This document shows, in pieces, positions 43,946-53,021 of a DNA stretch of 64,000 bases (position 1 is its first letter; each line of letters starts with the position of its first letter). Position numbers and translations under genes: made by a program. The stretch lies in NCBI RefSeq assembly GCF_034661295.1, contig NZ_CP141062.1:1612001-1676000 (forward strand). The letters run 5' to 3'. Source of the stretch: Faecalibacter sp. LW9 (GTDB lineage Bacteria; Bacteroidota; Bacteroidia; Flavobacteriales; Weeksellaceae). The notes below the pieces were generated by a model. That model was not told where the DNA came from. It did no database searches and worked only from the letters and a program-made list of their open reading frames with translations.

Positions 43946-45268
43946 TTAAGCTTCTGCTAATTCTTTGTTCTTTTCAGTAATGATTTCTACGAATTCGTCA
44001 AATGTCACTTCTTTCTCGTTTAATTTAACGTTTTCTTTGAAGATAGCTAACATTTTATCTGTGAATACTTGGTAAGATAAACGGTTGTATTCTTCTTGGT
44101 TAGATAATGCACCAGCAATGATTTGGTTCATGCTTTCTTCTGGAATAGAAGTTTGTCCGTACATTTTTAATTGTTCTTTGATCGCAACTTCTGCAGCAGC
44201 TTTAACTTCTTCTGCATTTACCTCTACGTTATTAACTTCAGCAATTTTAGCTTCAATTAATTGGTAACGTAAAGATTTTTCCATTTTCGCTAATTCTTCA
44301 GCCGCTTGCTCTTCCGTTGTGATTTGCTCGTTAGAGAAAGTTAACCATTTTGTTAAGAACTCTTTAGGTAACTCAAATGAAGTGTTTTCTAATAAACCTG
44401 TTACAACGTTATTGATAATTTGTTTATCAGCTTCTTTGTTGTACATATTTTCAGATTCTTCTTTGATTTTGTTACGGAAAGCTTCTTCAGAATCAACTGC
44501 TCCTTCACCGTATACTTTATCAAATAATTCTTGGTTAATTTCAGCTTTAGCAACTGTATTAATTTCTTTGATTGTAATTGTAACATTTACTCCTTCCTCA
44601 GAAACTTCAGTTCCTAAATTTTGAGTAGCTTCTTCAGCTGTATCGTAAATATCTTTTGAGTTTACTTCAATTACATCACCTACTTTTTTACCGATAAAAG
44701 CAGAAGCGTCTTTTAAATCTTCAATACGAATGAAAGATGCTTCCGCTTCTTCTCCGTTTACTGCTTGGTCTACTTTTAAGATTGCACCTTCTTCAGCAGC
44801 CTCTAAAGATTTTAAAGAACCAAAACGTTGAGAGAAGTTATCAACATATTTTTGAACTTCTTCGTCTTCAACTTTTACTTTGTATGACTCAACTTCAATT
44901 TTAGATAAATCAACATCAAATTCTGGAGCTAAACCAATTTCGAAATCAAAAGTTAATTCTTCAGCATCCCAATCAATCGCATCTTTGATAACAGGAATTG
45001 GGTTTCCTAAGATTGATAATTTTTCTTCGTTGATGTATTCAGTAACTGATTTTTGTAATAATTCGTTTACGGTATCAAATACAACTGCTTGTCCATATTG
45101 TTTTTTTACAAAACTCATAGGTACTTGTCCTTTACGGAAACCTTTGATGTTAGCAGTTTTTCTGTATTGGTTTAATACGTTATCTACTTTTTCTTGATAA
45201 TCGTTTTTGTTAACAGTAATTGTAATTACTGAAGTTAAGTTGTCTGTTGTATTTCTAGTAATATTCAT
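43946..45268 (-). CDS. tig: Trigger factor
   Basis: A 440-residue ribosome-bound chaperone. The N-terminal ribosome-binding motif is FRKGQVP (GFRKGQVPM, about residue 45); the middle has the FKBP-like segment in degenerate form, as is usual in Bacteroidota, where the PPIase site is poorly kept; the C-terminal helical arms cover about 270-440. It helps nascent chains fold as they leave the ribosome. It is the first gene in the tig-clpP direction, with a strong -7 element upstream. Confidence 0.93.
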   Translation of the reverse strand: MNITRNTTDNLTSVITITVNKNDYQEKVDNVLNQYRKTANIKGFRKGQVPMSFVKKQYGQAVVFDTVNELLQKSVTEYINEEKLSILGNPIPVIKDAIDWDAEELTFDFEIGLAPEFDVDLSKIEVESYKVKVEDEEVQKYVDNFSQRFGSLKSLEAAEEGAILKVDQAVNGEEAEASFIRIEDLKDASAFIGKKVGDVIEVNSKDIYDTAEEATQNLGTEVSEEGVNVTITIKEINTVAKAEINQELFDKVYGEGAVDSEEAFRNKIKEESENMYNKEADKQIINNVVTGLLENTSFELPKEFLTKWLTFSNEQITTEEQAAEELAKMEKSLRYQLIEAKIAEVNNVEVNAEEVKAAAEVAIKEQLKMYGQTSIPEESMNQIIAGALSNQEEYNRLSYQVFTDKMLAIFKENVKLNEKEVTFDEFVEIITEKNKELAEA

Positions 45269-45287
45269 CTACCTAAAATTTGGTTTG

Positions 45288-45295
45288 CAAATGTA
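45288..45295 (-). promoter_or_regulatory. -7 element of tig
   Basis: TACATTTG on the minus strand followed by CAAACC, 20 bases above the start codon. It is a typical strong flavobacterial -7 context; the -33 element is weak. Confidence 0.55.
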
Positions 45296-45410
45296 CAAAA
45301 TTTATATTAATAGTAAAGCTTTATCCGTAAATTACAAGGGATTAATTAGGGTATTTTTATGATTTTAAACCTTAATTCTGTCAAATTGATAATCGCTCAT
45401 TTTCGAACAT

Positions 45411-45443
45411 AAAAAAAGTTCGACAACCGAAGTTATCGAACTT
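45411..45443 (-). terminator. Terminator of the accB-accC operon
   Basis: AAGTTCGA arms with a partly paired loop, followed on the minus strand by seven T residues. It lies 23 bases after the accC stop. Confidence 0.88.
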
Positions 45444-45465
45444 ATAGTATTAATAGATTTATTCT

Positions 45466-46824
45466 TTAATCCATATCGGCATATGAAGGATCTAATTTGA
45501 AATCTTCCATAAACTTTGTTGTGTAATTTCCAGCAATAAAATCTGGATCATCCATCAATTGTAAGTGGAATGGGATTGTTGTTTTGATTCCTTCGATATA
45601 GAATTCTCCTAATGCACGCTTCATTTTCTGAATTGCTTCTTCACGAGTTTGTGCAGTCGTGATTAATTTTGCAATCATAGAATCGTAGTGAGGAGGAATT
45701 GTGTAACCTGCGTATACATGTGTATCTACACGAACTCCATTTCCACCAGGGATATTAATCGAAGTGATTTTACCTGGAGAAGGACGGAAGTCATTGTAAG
45801 GATCCTCTGCATTAATACGACACTCGATAGAGTGCATCTGAGGGTGGTAGTTTTTACCTGAAATAGGTTCGCCGTCCGCTAACATGATTTGTTCACGAAC
45901 TAAATCGAAACCTGTTACTTGCTCAGTGATTGGGTGTTCTACTTGGATACGAGTATTCATCTCCATGAAATAGAAATCACCATGCTTGTCTACTAAGAAC
46001 TCAATTGTACCAACTCCTTCGTATCCGATGTATTCAGCAGCTTTAACAGCAGCTTGACCCATTTTTTCGCGTAATTCATCTGTCATAATAGGAGATGGAG
46101 TTTCTTCTACTAATTTTTGATTACGACGTTGGATCGAACAATCACGTTCTGATAAATGGCAAGCTTTTCCGAATTTATCTCCAGCAACTTGGATTTCGAC
46201 ATGGCGAGGTTCCTCGATTAATTTTTCCATGTACATACCGTCGTTTCCGAAGGCTGCGGCAGCTTCTTGACGAGCGGACTCCCAAGCGTGTAATAAATCT
46301 TCTTCTTTCCAAACAGCACGCATACCTTTACCACCACCACCGGCAGTAGCTTTTAACATAACAGGAAATTTAATTTCCTTTGCAATTTCTAAGGCTTGTT
46401 CGTAGCTATCTAATAAACCTTCTGATCCTGGTACAACAGGAACTCCAGCTTCTTTCATTGTCGCTTTTGCATTTGATTTATCTCCCATTCGGTCGATATG
46501 TTCTGGTGCAGCTCCAATAAATTTGATTCCGTTAGATTGACAGATTTTAGAGAAAGTTGCGTTTTCTGATAAGAAACCGTAACCCGGGTGAATAGCATCT
46601 GCATCTGTGATTTCAGCAGCAGCGATGATATTAGCCATTTTTAAGTAAGAATCTTTACTTTGCGCTGGTCCAATACATACAGCCTCATCAGCGAAACGTA
46701 CGTGTAACGATGTTTCATCTGCCTTAGAGTATACTGCAACTGTTTTAATACCCATTTCTTTTGCTGTACGAATAACTCGCATAGCAATTTCTCCTCTATT
46801 TGCTATTAATATCTTTTTGAACAT
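45466..46824 (-). CDS. accC: Acetyl-CoA carboxylase biotin carboxylase subunit
   Basis: A 452-residue biotin carboxylase that makes carboxybiotin from bicarbonate and ATP in the first step of fatty acid synthesis. Motifs: [17 protein letters not shown] at the N-terminus, ATP-grasp loop [24 protein letters not shown], and [18 protein letters not shown] with the catalytic Glu and Arg. It follows accB by 22 bases and is closed by a terminator. Confidence 0.97.
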   Translation of the reverse strand: MFKKILIANRGEIAMRVIRTAKEMGIKTVAVYSKADETSLHVRFADEAVCIGPAQSKDSYLKMANIIAAAEITDADAIHPGYGFLSENATFSKICQSNGIKFIGAAPEHIDRMGDKSNAKATMKEAGVPVVPGSEGLLDSYEQALEIAKEIKFPVMLKATAGGGGKGMRAVWKEEDLLHAWESARQEAAAAFGNDGMYMEKLIEEPRHVEIQVAGDKFGKACHLSERDCSIQRRNQKLVEETPSPIMTDELREKMGQAAVKAAEYIGYEGVGTIEFLVDKHGDFYFMEMNTRIQVEHPITEQVTGFDLVREQIMLADGEPISGKNYHPQMHSIECRINAEDPYNDFRPSPGKITSINIPGGNGVRVDTHVYAGYTIPPHYDSMIAKLITTAQTREEAIQKMKRALGEFYIEGIKTTIPFHLQLMDDPDFIAGNYTTKFMEDFKLDPSYADMD

Positions 46825-46846
46825 AGCTAAATATTTAGATGATTAA

Positions 46847-47329
46847 TTAAGATGGGTCTACTAAGAATAATGGTTGATCGTATTCTACTGGCGTAGCATC
46901 GTCAACTAAGATTTTAACAATTTTACCAGAAACTTCAGATTCAATTTCGTTAAATAATTTCATGGCCTCTACGATACATAATACTTTACCTGGAGCGATA
47001 GTATCACCAACACTAACGAAAGCATCTTTTCCTGGTCCAGATGCGCGGTAGAATGTACCAATCATTGGAGATTTTACAGTAATGTAATTGCTGTTCTCGT
47101 CTGCTGAAGGAGCAGCGGCTTCAGGAGCAACTGGAGTAGAAGGAGCAGCAGTAGGTGCTACAGGTACTTGTGCAGTTTGTGGCACGTAGTAAGTTTGTGC
47201 AGCAGGCTGGTTAGAAACACTGTGTAACGTTTTGATTTTGATTTCAATGTCTTCTTGTTTAATACTAACCTCGGCAACTTCTGCTTTAGAGACAAATCTG
47301 ATTAAATTTTGAATGTCTTTAATATCCAT
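46847..47329 (-). CDS. accB: Acetyl-CoA carboxylase biotin carboxyl carrier protein
   Basis: A 160-residue BCCP. It has an N-terminal helical part, a Pro/Ala-rich flexible linker (about 50-85), and a C-terminal biotinyl domain with the biotin-accepting Lys in VEAMKLFNEIES (about residue 126). The thumb loop seen in E. coli AccB is present in similar form (YRASGPGKDAF). It is upstream of accC in one operon; its -7 element lies right beside the rpmF terminator. Confidence 0.96.
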   Translation of the reverse strand: MDIKDIQNLIRFVSKAEVAEVSIKQEDIEIKIKTLHSVSNQPAAQTYYVPQTAQVPVAPTAAPSTPVAPEAAAPSADENSNYITVKSPMIGTFYRASGPGKDAFVSVGDTIAPGKVLCIVEAMKLFNEIESEVSGKIVKILVDDATPVEYDQPLFLVDPS

Positions 47330-47382
47330 ATAATGCGGTTTTTAAATTCGACATCTTGAGTGTCGTTTTTGTTTTCAGTTAC

Positions 47383-47390
47383 CAAAGGTA
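47383..47390 (-). promoter_or_regulatory. -7 element of accBC
   Basis: TACCTTTG on the minus strand, 54 bases above accB. The -33 region would fall in the T tract of the rpmF terminator, so terminator and promoter are packed together. Confidence 0.5.
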
Positions 47391-47401
47391 TTAAAAAAAT
47401 T

Positions 47402-47435
47402 AAAAAAGCTGCTTCTTTTATGGAGAAACAGCTTT
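47402..47435 (-). terminator. Terminator of rpmF
   Basis: An AAAGCTG stem with further pairing (one wobble pair) around a six-base loop, then TTTTTT on the minus strand. It is 21 bases after the rpmF stop. Confidence 0.85.
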
Positions 47436-47455
47436 AAAATCTTTGTAAGACTATA

Positions 47456-47653
47456 TTATTCAGTAACTTCTTGTACTTTTTCTAATACTACTTTTCCTTT
47501 GTAGTATAATTTTCCGTCAGACCAGTGAGCTCTGTGGTATAAGTGAGCTTCACCTGTAGTTTTATCGATAGCTAATTGTGGAGCTTCGATTTTGTAGTGT
47601 GTTCTACGTTTATCTCTTCTTGTTGACGACTGTCTTCTCTTAGGATGTGCCAT
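47456..47653 (-). CDS. rpmF: 50S ribosomal protein L32
   Basis: A 65-residue L32 that begins [20 protein letters not shown], the invariant start of the protein. It has no cysteine zinc ribbon, so it is the zinc-free form common in this phylum. It follows the DUF177 gene by 49 bases, as is usual, because DUF177 (YceD) and rpmF form a conserved pair. It ends in a terminator. Confidence 0.98.
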   Translation of the reverse strand: MAHPKRRQSSTRRDKRRTHYKIEAPQLAIDKTTGEAHLYHRAHWSDGKLYYKGKVVLEKVQEVTE

Positions 47654-47702
47654 ATCTAACTACTTTGTTTTTTTCTTTATTTCTATATTATTACTAAAAA
47701 CC

Positions 47703-48275
47703 CTATGGTTTTAAATCTTTTAATTTTGCCCAACGAGGATCGATATCTGAATCATCGTCATCATCGTTTTCGTCATTGTTATCATCTTCTGTGTTGATTT
47801 CATCTAAATTATAGATGCTATATTCATCTAATAATTCAAGATATTTTGGATCAACATTTCCGCTGATGACATCGGGATGAATTCGTTTCACAGGTAACGC
47901 AGTCATAATCAATTCGTAAATGATTTGCGCAATGTTTAATTCGTATTCATCACGAGGGATAATCCAGATTTCAACATCTGTATCATCGTATTCGTCGCCA
48001 AATTTAACAATTAATTTTGCTTCATTCGAAATTTTTTGATCAAATTTTTCTCCAGTGACATCACAAGGTACTTCTATCGTACCATTGATGCGGAAAAATA
48101 ATTCTAAAATGCTTGATTTTTTCTCGAATTCTACATCAATTTTGATGTTAGCATTCTCAAAATCAGCCTCAATCCCGAATAAATCAAAGAACGACTGTGA
48201 TATTTCGTAATCAAAATCTGTAACACCATAAGGTAATCCAGAAAATACGATTGTGTAATTTTTTAATTTATCCAT
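47703..48275 (-). CDS. DUF177 (YceD-like) 23S rRNA accumulation protein
   Basis: A 190-residue DUF177 protein. The core pattern IEVPCDVTGEKFDQKI (where many relatives have two Cys pairs) and the acidic block with YELIMTALPVKRIHP are typical. The C-terminus has a long run of Asp/Asn/Glu (about 160-178) and ends in PRWAKLKDLKP, which is the conserved tail. In E. coli and plants YceD is needed for normal 23S rRNA levels. It is the gene before rpmF and carries its own strong -7 element. Confidence 0.92.
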   Translation of the reverse strand: MDKLKNYTIVFSGLPYGVTDFDYEISQSFFDLFGIEADFENANIKIDVEFEKKSSILELFFRINGTIEVPCDVTGEKFDQKISNEAKLIVKFGDEYDDTDVEIWIIPRDEYELNIAQIIYELIMTALPVKRIHPDVISGNVDPKYLELLDEYSIYNLDEINTEDDNNDENDDDDDSDIDPRWAKLKDLKP

Positions 48276-48291
48276 ACCACGAAAAGGTTTG

Positions 48292-48299
48292 CAAAGATA
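48292..48299 (-). promoter_or_regulatory. -7 element of the DUF177-rpmF operon
   Basis: TATCTTTG followed by CAAACC on the minus strand, 16 bases above the DUF177 start. This is the same -7 context as in front of tig. Confidence 0.6.
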
Positions 48300-48348
48300 A
48301 TGTATTTTATTTAAAATAAATAGCTCTTGGTCGAGTTATTTTAATTTT

Positions 48349-49422
48349 TTATTCCTTATTATCTCCTTTTTCTAATTTTAGAGGGATATGCTGTAAAACA
48401 TTTTGTGTTAATTCAGCATAATCTAACCTGTTTTTGTGTAATTCGATTGCAAGAAAAACAGCTTCTTTAAACGATTCTTCATTGGCAATGCCTTTTCCTG
48501 CAATGTCATAAGCGACTCCATGGTCTGGAGAAGTTCTTACATATTTTAATCCCGCAGTGTAATTCACCCCTTCATCAAATGCAATTGTCTTGAATGGGAT
48601 TAGTCCTTGATCGTGATACATGGCTAATACGGCATCAAATGCTTCAAGATTTTGATCTGTAAAGAAACTATCTGCAGAATATGGTCCATAAACAATTTTA
48701 TCCTCTTTCTGGCATCTTTCAATTGCAGGTAAAATAATATCTTGTTCTTCTGAACCCAGTAATCCATTATCCCCAGCATGAGGATTAAGTCCTAAGACTG
48801 CAATTTTAGGTCGTTCAACCGTATAGTCTTCAACTAAACTTTTATGAATTTGTTGAATTTTAGTATAAACTGATTTTTTATTAATTCCTTGAGCAACTTT
48901 AGAAATAGGAACATGTTGAGTGACTAAACCTACTTTAATCTTCTCCGAAACCATAAACATTAATGGAGCTCCCCCCCAAACTTCACCTAAATATTCGGTA
49001 TGTCCAGGAAAATTAAATTCTTCGGATTGAATATTATCCTTGTTAATAGGTGCTGTCACTAATACATCAGCATGCCCATCGACTACTGCTTGTGCAGCGG
49101 CTTTTAATGATTGAAAGGCATGTTCGCCTGCTGATTTTGTTGCTTTACCGAACTGAACTTCGATTTGATCTTTCCAAAGATTAACAACATTAATTTTGCC
49201 ATCCACAATTTGGCTGGCATCATGTATTCCTTGGAAACTAATTTTATCTAATTTCAGTTTATCTTTTTGATGAGATAATAATTTGGTTGAACCAAAAATA
49301 ACAGGTGTAAAAAACTCTGTAATTTCTTTTTCTTTTAAAGTCTTTAAAATGACTTCAATTCCAATCCCATTAAAATCACCAATAGAAATGGCTACTCTTA
49401 TTTTTTTATCTTTCTCAGACAT
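48349..49422 (-). CDS. pdxA: 4-hydroxythreonine-4-phosphate dehydrogenase
   Basis: A 357-residue PdxA of the vitamin B6 (DXP-dependent) pathway. It oxidises 4-phosphohydroxy-L-threonine. Metal-binding histidines lie in FPGHTEYLG and MYHDQGLIPFK, and the motif GLNPHAGDNGLLG and the end TSPDHGVAYDIAG are diagnostic. I start at the ATG at 49422 (MSEKDKKIRVAIS); a longer in-frame start at 49491 would overlap the upstream gene and give an odd His/Asn-rich leader. It is preceded by a membrane protein gene, 10 bases away. Confidence 0.96.
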   Translation of the reverse strand: MSEKDKKIRVAISIGDFNGIGIEVILKTLKEKEITEFFTPVIFGSTKLLSHQKDKLKLDKISFQGIHDASQIVDGKINVVNLWKDQIEVQFGKATKSAGEHAFQSLKAAAQAVVDGHADVLVTAPINKDNIQSEEFNFPGHTEYLGEVWGGAPLMFMVSEKIKVGLVTQHVPISKVAQGINKKSVYTKIQQIHKSLVEDYTVERPKIAVLGLNPHAGDNGLLGSEEQDIILPAIERCQKEDKIVYGPYSADSFFTDQNLEAFDAVLAMYHDQGLIPFKTIAFDEGVNYTAGLKYVRTSPDHGVAYDIAGKGIANEESFKEAVFLAIELHKNRLDYAELTQNVLQHIPLKLEKGDNKE

Positions 49423-49432
49423 AATTTTATTT

Positions 49433-49912
49433 TTAATAAGATTGTGATGATGGTTTTTGTTTCTTAAAAAACTTCTTGTAAATAATATCAATAATTAATC
49501 CACCAATCCATGAGAATAAAAATAACACAGGACAAATTGCAATTTCATACCATGTAGGATGATTAGGAGTAAAGATAACATCTCCAAATGCAACTAACAG
49601 CAATATAAAACCAATTAACATGGCATAAGCTTGCTTGGCTCTTTTAACTAAAATTGCAGTTACGATTCCTCCACATAGTGCTGCTATACCAGAAGTAAGA
49701 AGCATTAAACCGAAGAAATCCACTTGGTAGATTTTACCTTCACCTTTAGTGAAATATTTAATGATATGTCTCCATTCAGGAAAAACTACATCATCGTACC
49801 AACCTAAACGGTCAGCATTAAGTGTAATTCCTAAATTGACGATAAGATATACAACGCTAAGTCCTAATAGCACAGCGATGACATTTCTTAATACAGTTTT
49901 GTCTTTTAACAT
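49433..49912 (-). CDS. Conserved four-helix membrane protein, 159 aa
   Basis: A small integral membrane protein with four hydrophobic segments (about 9-27, 65-88, 94-112 and 121-142). A first loop with a WRHIIKYF-like piece (about 45-52) follows helix 1. It is like unnamed flavobacterial membrane proteins; I do not recognise a domain. It ends in a Lys-rich tail. It precedes pdxA by 10 bases and follows the RidA-family gene by 17 bases, so it probably belongs to one transcript running from ridA to pdxA. Confidence 0.75.
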   Translation of the reverse strand: MLKDKTVLRNVIAVLLGLSVVYLIVNLGITLNADRLGWYDDVVFPEWRHIIKYFTKGEGKIYQVDFFGLMLLTSGIAALCGGIVTAILVKRAKQAYAMLIGFILLLVAFGDVIFTPNHPTWYEIAICPVLFLFSWIGGLIIDIIYKKFFKKQKPSSQSY

Positions 49913-49929
49913 AGATAATATTTAGTGCC

Positions 49930-50313
49930 TTATGCAATGGCAATTACTGAAATTTCAACATTTACATCTCGTGGTAAACGTGCAACTTCAACGCATTCGC
50001 GGGCAGGGAAATTTGTGTTATTAAAATATGATGCATAAACTTCATTAACAGCTGTAAAATCATTTAAATCTTTTAAGAAGATGGTTGCTTTTACAATGTT
50101 ATCTGTAGTTGTTCCAGCAGCTTCCAAAATTGATTTGACATTCTTCATGACTTGGTGAACCTCGTCTTGAATTCCTGAAGTAACTAAAGCTCCTTTTTCT
50201 ACATCAAATGGAATTTGACCTGATGTGTATACAAATCCATTATATTTTACGCCTTGTGAATACGGTCCAATAGCTTCAGGTGCTTTGTCTGTGTAAATAA
50301 TTTCTTTTTTCAT
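49930..50313 (-). CDS. RidA family reactive intermediate deaminase
   Basis: A 127-residue RidA/YjgF protein that hydrolyses reactive enamine/imine intermediates from PLP enzymes. IGPYSQG near residue 17, SGQIPFDVEKG, and the C-terminal ARECVEVARLPRDVNVEI with the substrate-binding Arg are present. The length is normal. It follows lptD by 14 bases on the same strand and leads into the membrane protein-pdxA pair. Confidence 0.95.
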   Translation of the reverse strand: MKKEIIYTDKAPEAIGPYSQGVKYNGFVYTSGQIPFDVEKGALVTSGIQDEVHQVMKNVKSILEAAGTTTDNIVKATIFLKDLNDFTAVNEVYASYFNNTNFPARECVEVARLPRDVNVEISVIAIA

Positions 50314-50327
50314 TTTATAGTGAGTTT

Positions 50328-52994
50328 TTAAAATCTAATGTTTCGTGAACGATCTTTATACTGTAAATCTTGTAAAATAGAAGCTTTAATTCCAATAAAG
50401 AAATTATAATAACTATAACGTCCAATAGGATTCCAGTTAAATGAAAGTTTAAAGCTTCGTAAATCACGTTCAAATCCAAAGTTAACCATTGTGATTTCAT
50501 TATTAATAAAATCATAATTGGATGATACAGAAATATCCCAATAAGGTGTTGGTTTTATCTTACCATTCATCATAATCGATCCGGTATGTAAAGCCTCTGG
50601 TCGAGTATCTTTAGTATATGTATACGTTAATGATGTAGTTAAACTCCATGGAATTGCAAAACGTGCGTAATTATCTTTATCGAAATAAAAATTCTCATCC
50701 CTTATACTACCTCGTTTATCGTAATCTTTTGGTTCAAATTTCTTTCCGTTAAACGTATTATTATCAAATGTATATCCTGTACCAATATTAAAATTAGTCA
50801 ATTGAGGCATTCCAAGTTTGTCTACACGCATACGGGTATTCGTCAATTCGTCTGTTTCAATTTTATATGGATTAAACGAACCAGCAAATTGAATATTAAT
50901 TTTACGATCAAATAAAGTCGTATTACCATTCATATTAATAGGAGATAACTTAAATTCTTCTGCAGAAAAATTATAAGCAGTACTAAAACGTAAAGACTCG
51001 AAAATCTTTATTTTTTTTACCCCTTTTGGATCATTATCATCTCTTACTTTAACTTCTAAATTGTTTAATAAATTAAAGTTAATACTATTCGTTAATGTAG
51101 GAATGCTAACTCCGTATAAAGCTTGTTCAAATTGATTGTACCAAATTTGCTCCATATTAGCACCTTCATATGATTTATAATAGCCCCATCCCTCATTTCT
51201 AAAATCGGGATTAAAAGAATATCCAATCATAGGGCTTAACACGTGGCGAATCCCTTGAATTTTAGCTTCTTTATTTGAATTTAAAAAGGTACCATAAATG
51301 TTTGTCGAAATACTCGCATTTAAGTTGAATGTTCGATATGAATTAAATCCTTTGATTTTCTGTTCTGTAACAATACTATTTCGAGGATTAAATGTTTTTT
51401 CAATGCGATGGTCAGTCCAGTTTTCATTATATGTCGACGTTAAACTTAAAGGGAAATAATTTCCTAACGTGACAGCAGTCGATAAATTCATACGATGCGA
51501 CGCACCAATACGTGAGTCATCTTTCCACATGGCTTTTGTGAAGAAATTTTCATCATTGGTACGAATTTCATTAGCAGTCTGCATTGTGTAGTCAACCCCA
51601 AGATTTTGAATTAATCCTTTTTTAGCACCTGCTTTTGGAGCAAAAGGGTAAATTCTGGTCATATTAAGGTTAAAACGAGGAGCTGTCAATGTAATATTTT
51701 TAATGCTACTATCGTCTTTGATCCCCTCTACAACAGTAGGATTTAAGTTTTGAGAGTGACCTAAACTTAATGTAGCAGAAAATGGAGAATCTCTGAATTT
51801 CTTATTTAATGTTATCGATGAGTTGATGTTATTATTGTACACCTGATTATTTTGTACATACTGATTACTAATCGAGTTTTGATAATAACGTGAACTTGTA
51901 AAATTTACATTAGCATTAAACTGAGTATATGGATTTGATTTCGGGTCTTGAGTGTGTCTCCAACTTACACCATAAAGGTTTGATTTGTTGTACGCATTAT
52001 TTCCTGTTTGTAATCCTTTAATACCCGTAATTCGATTTTCAAAATTGGCATTAAATGAGCCTGAATATTTATAATTCTTCTTATAATTACTTTCAGCACG
52101 TACACCCCAACTCCCTTTTGTATAAATATCGGTTGAAAGTGTGACATCAAAATATTCTCCGACAGGTAAGTAAAATCCTAATTTTTCAATCGCAAATCCT
52201 AAATTTCGACGTTCTGAAAAACTCGGCATTAAAATTCCTGCAGATCGTTTAGAACCTAAAGGGATGTACGCAAATGGTGCCACCAATGGTGTAGGTACAT
52301 CATAAATATACATTTGTGTTGGTCCCGCAATCAATGTTTTATTTTCTCCTTTATCGATTAATTTTCCTGGAGAAGTTCGAATAAAATAATCTCGGTCTAA
52401 TGTCTTCCCATCTTTAAAGTATTCGTCTGTCGTATATTCTGCTCGACGCAATAACATGATCGAATCATTTACACGCTTTACACGATCGGCAATTATAACT
52501 CCTTCACCTTCTGTAATTCTCACATTATAGGCTATCCCTACTTTGGTTTTGAAATTAACTTTAAAAGCATCTTGTGTAAATTCTTGTTGCCCTTGAACGA
52601 ATTTTGTGGGTTCAGTAATCTGACCAATGGAATCTCTTTTTCCTTCGGCATATACATCACCACTCGACCAATCAAGTTCAATATAATCGGCATATATAGA
52701 CATATCACCATAAGTTACACGAGCGTTTCGCATAAAATATGATTTACGTTTTTTAAGGTCGTGTCTTTCGTCTTCAGACTCTCTATCCACTATATAATCG
52801 AGCTTCTCTTTTACAGGAATAATCTTCTCTAATTTGATCGTATCATTCGCTTCTTTAGAGTCGTCAGGATTTGTATTATTTTTATTAATTTGACCAAAAG
52901 ATATCGTACATATCATGGCCGGACTAAAAAATAATATGGATTTTAATGCGTTTGTAAACAAATTGAAAAACTTATTTTTTATAAATTGCGTCAA
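50328..52994 (-). CDS. lptD: LPS-assembly protein LptD (OstA/organic solvent tolerance)
   Basis: An 888-residue outer-membrane beta-barrel that inserts LPS into the outer leaflet with LptE. It has an N-terminal LptA-like jelly-roll region (about 70-190: RNARVTYGDMSIYADYIELD and repeated GxxxY strands) and a long C-terminal barrel ending with an aromatic Phe (SRNIRF). The first codon is TTG at 52994, since no in-frame ATG precedes the signal peptide (FTNALKSILFFSPAMICTISFGQ). Only 27 bases separate it from the divergent amidase gene. It heads the lptD-ridA-membrane protein-pdxA direction. Confidence 0.88.
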   Translation of the reverse strand: MTQFIKNKFFNLFTNALKSILFFSPAMICTISFGQINKNNTNPDDSKEANDTIKLEKIIPVKEKLDYIVDRESEDERHDLKKRKSYFMRNARVTYGDMSIYADYIELDWSSGDVYAEGKRDSIGQITEPTKFVQGQQEFTQDAFKVNFKTKVGIAYNVRITEGEGVIIADRVKRVNDSIMLLRRAEYTTDEYFKDGKTLDRDYFIRTSPGKLIDKGENKTLIAGPTQMYIYDVPTPLVAPFAYIPLGSKRSAGILMPSFSERRNLGFAIEKLGFYLPVGEYFDVTLSTDIYTKGSWGVRAESNYKKNYKYSGSFNANFENRITGIKGLQTGNNAYNKSNLYGVSWRHTQDPKSNPYTQFNANVNFTSSRYYQNSISNQYVQNNQVYNNNINSSITLNKKFRDSPFSATLSLGHSQNLNPTVVEGIKDDSSIKNITLTAPRFNLNMTRIYPFAPKAGAKKGLIQNLGVDYTMQTANEIRTNDENFFTKAMWKDDSRIGASHRMNLSTAVTLGNYFPLSLTSTYNENWTDHRIEKTFNPRNSIVTEQKIKGFNSYRTFNLNASISTNIYGTFLNSNKEAKIQGIRHVLSPMIGYSFNPDFRNEGWGYYKSYEGANMEQIWYNQFEQALYGVSIPTLTNSINFNLLNNLEVKVRDDNDPKGVKKIKIFESLRFSTAYNFSAEEFKLSPINMNGNTTLFDRKINIQFAGSFNPYKIETDELTNTRMRVDKLGMPQLTNFNIGTGYTFDNNTFNGKKFEPKDYDKRGSIRDENFYFDKDNYARFAIPWSLTTSLTYTYTKDTRPEALHTGSIMMNGKIKPTPYWDISVSSNYDFINNEITMVNFGFERDLRSFKLSFNWNPIGRYSYYNFFIGIKASILQDLQYKDRSRNIRF

Positions 52995-53021
52995 AATTAA
53001 TCAAAAAATCAATCCTATAAT

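Noticed and set aside
44319-44624. Open frame antisense to tig
   Set aside because: It lies fully inside a strongly conserved gene on the other strand, and its product resembles no family. Similar antisense frames in gltA, eno, gcvP, accC and mutL were left out for the same reason.
49423-49491. Longer N-terminus of PdxA
   Set aside because: It would overlap the upstream membrane protein gene and add a His/Asn-rich leader not seen in PdxA.
52992-52999. TAATTTTG as promoter of lptD
   Set aside because: It matches the -7 consensus but overlaps the start codon, so transcription would begin inside the gene.
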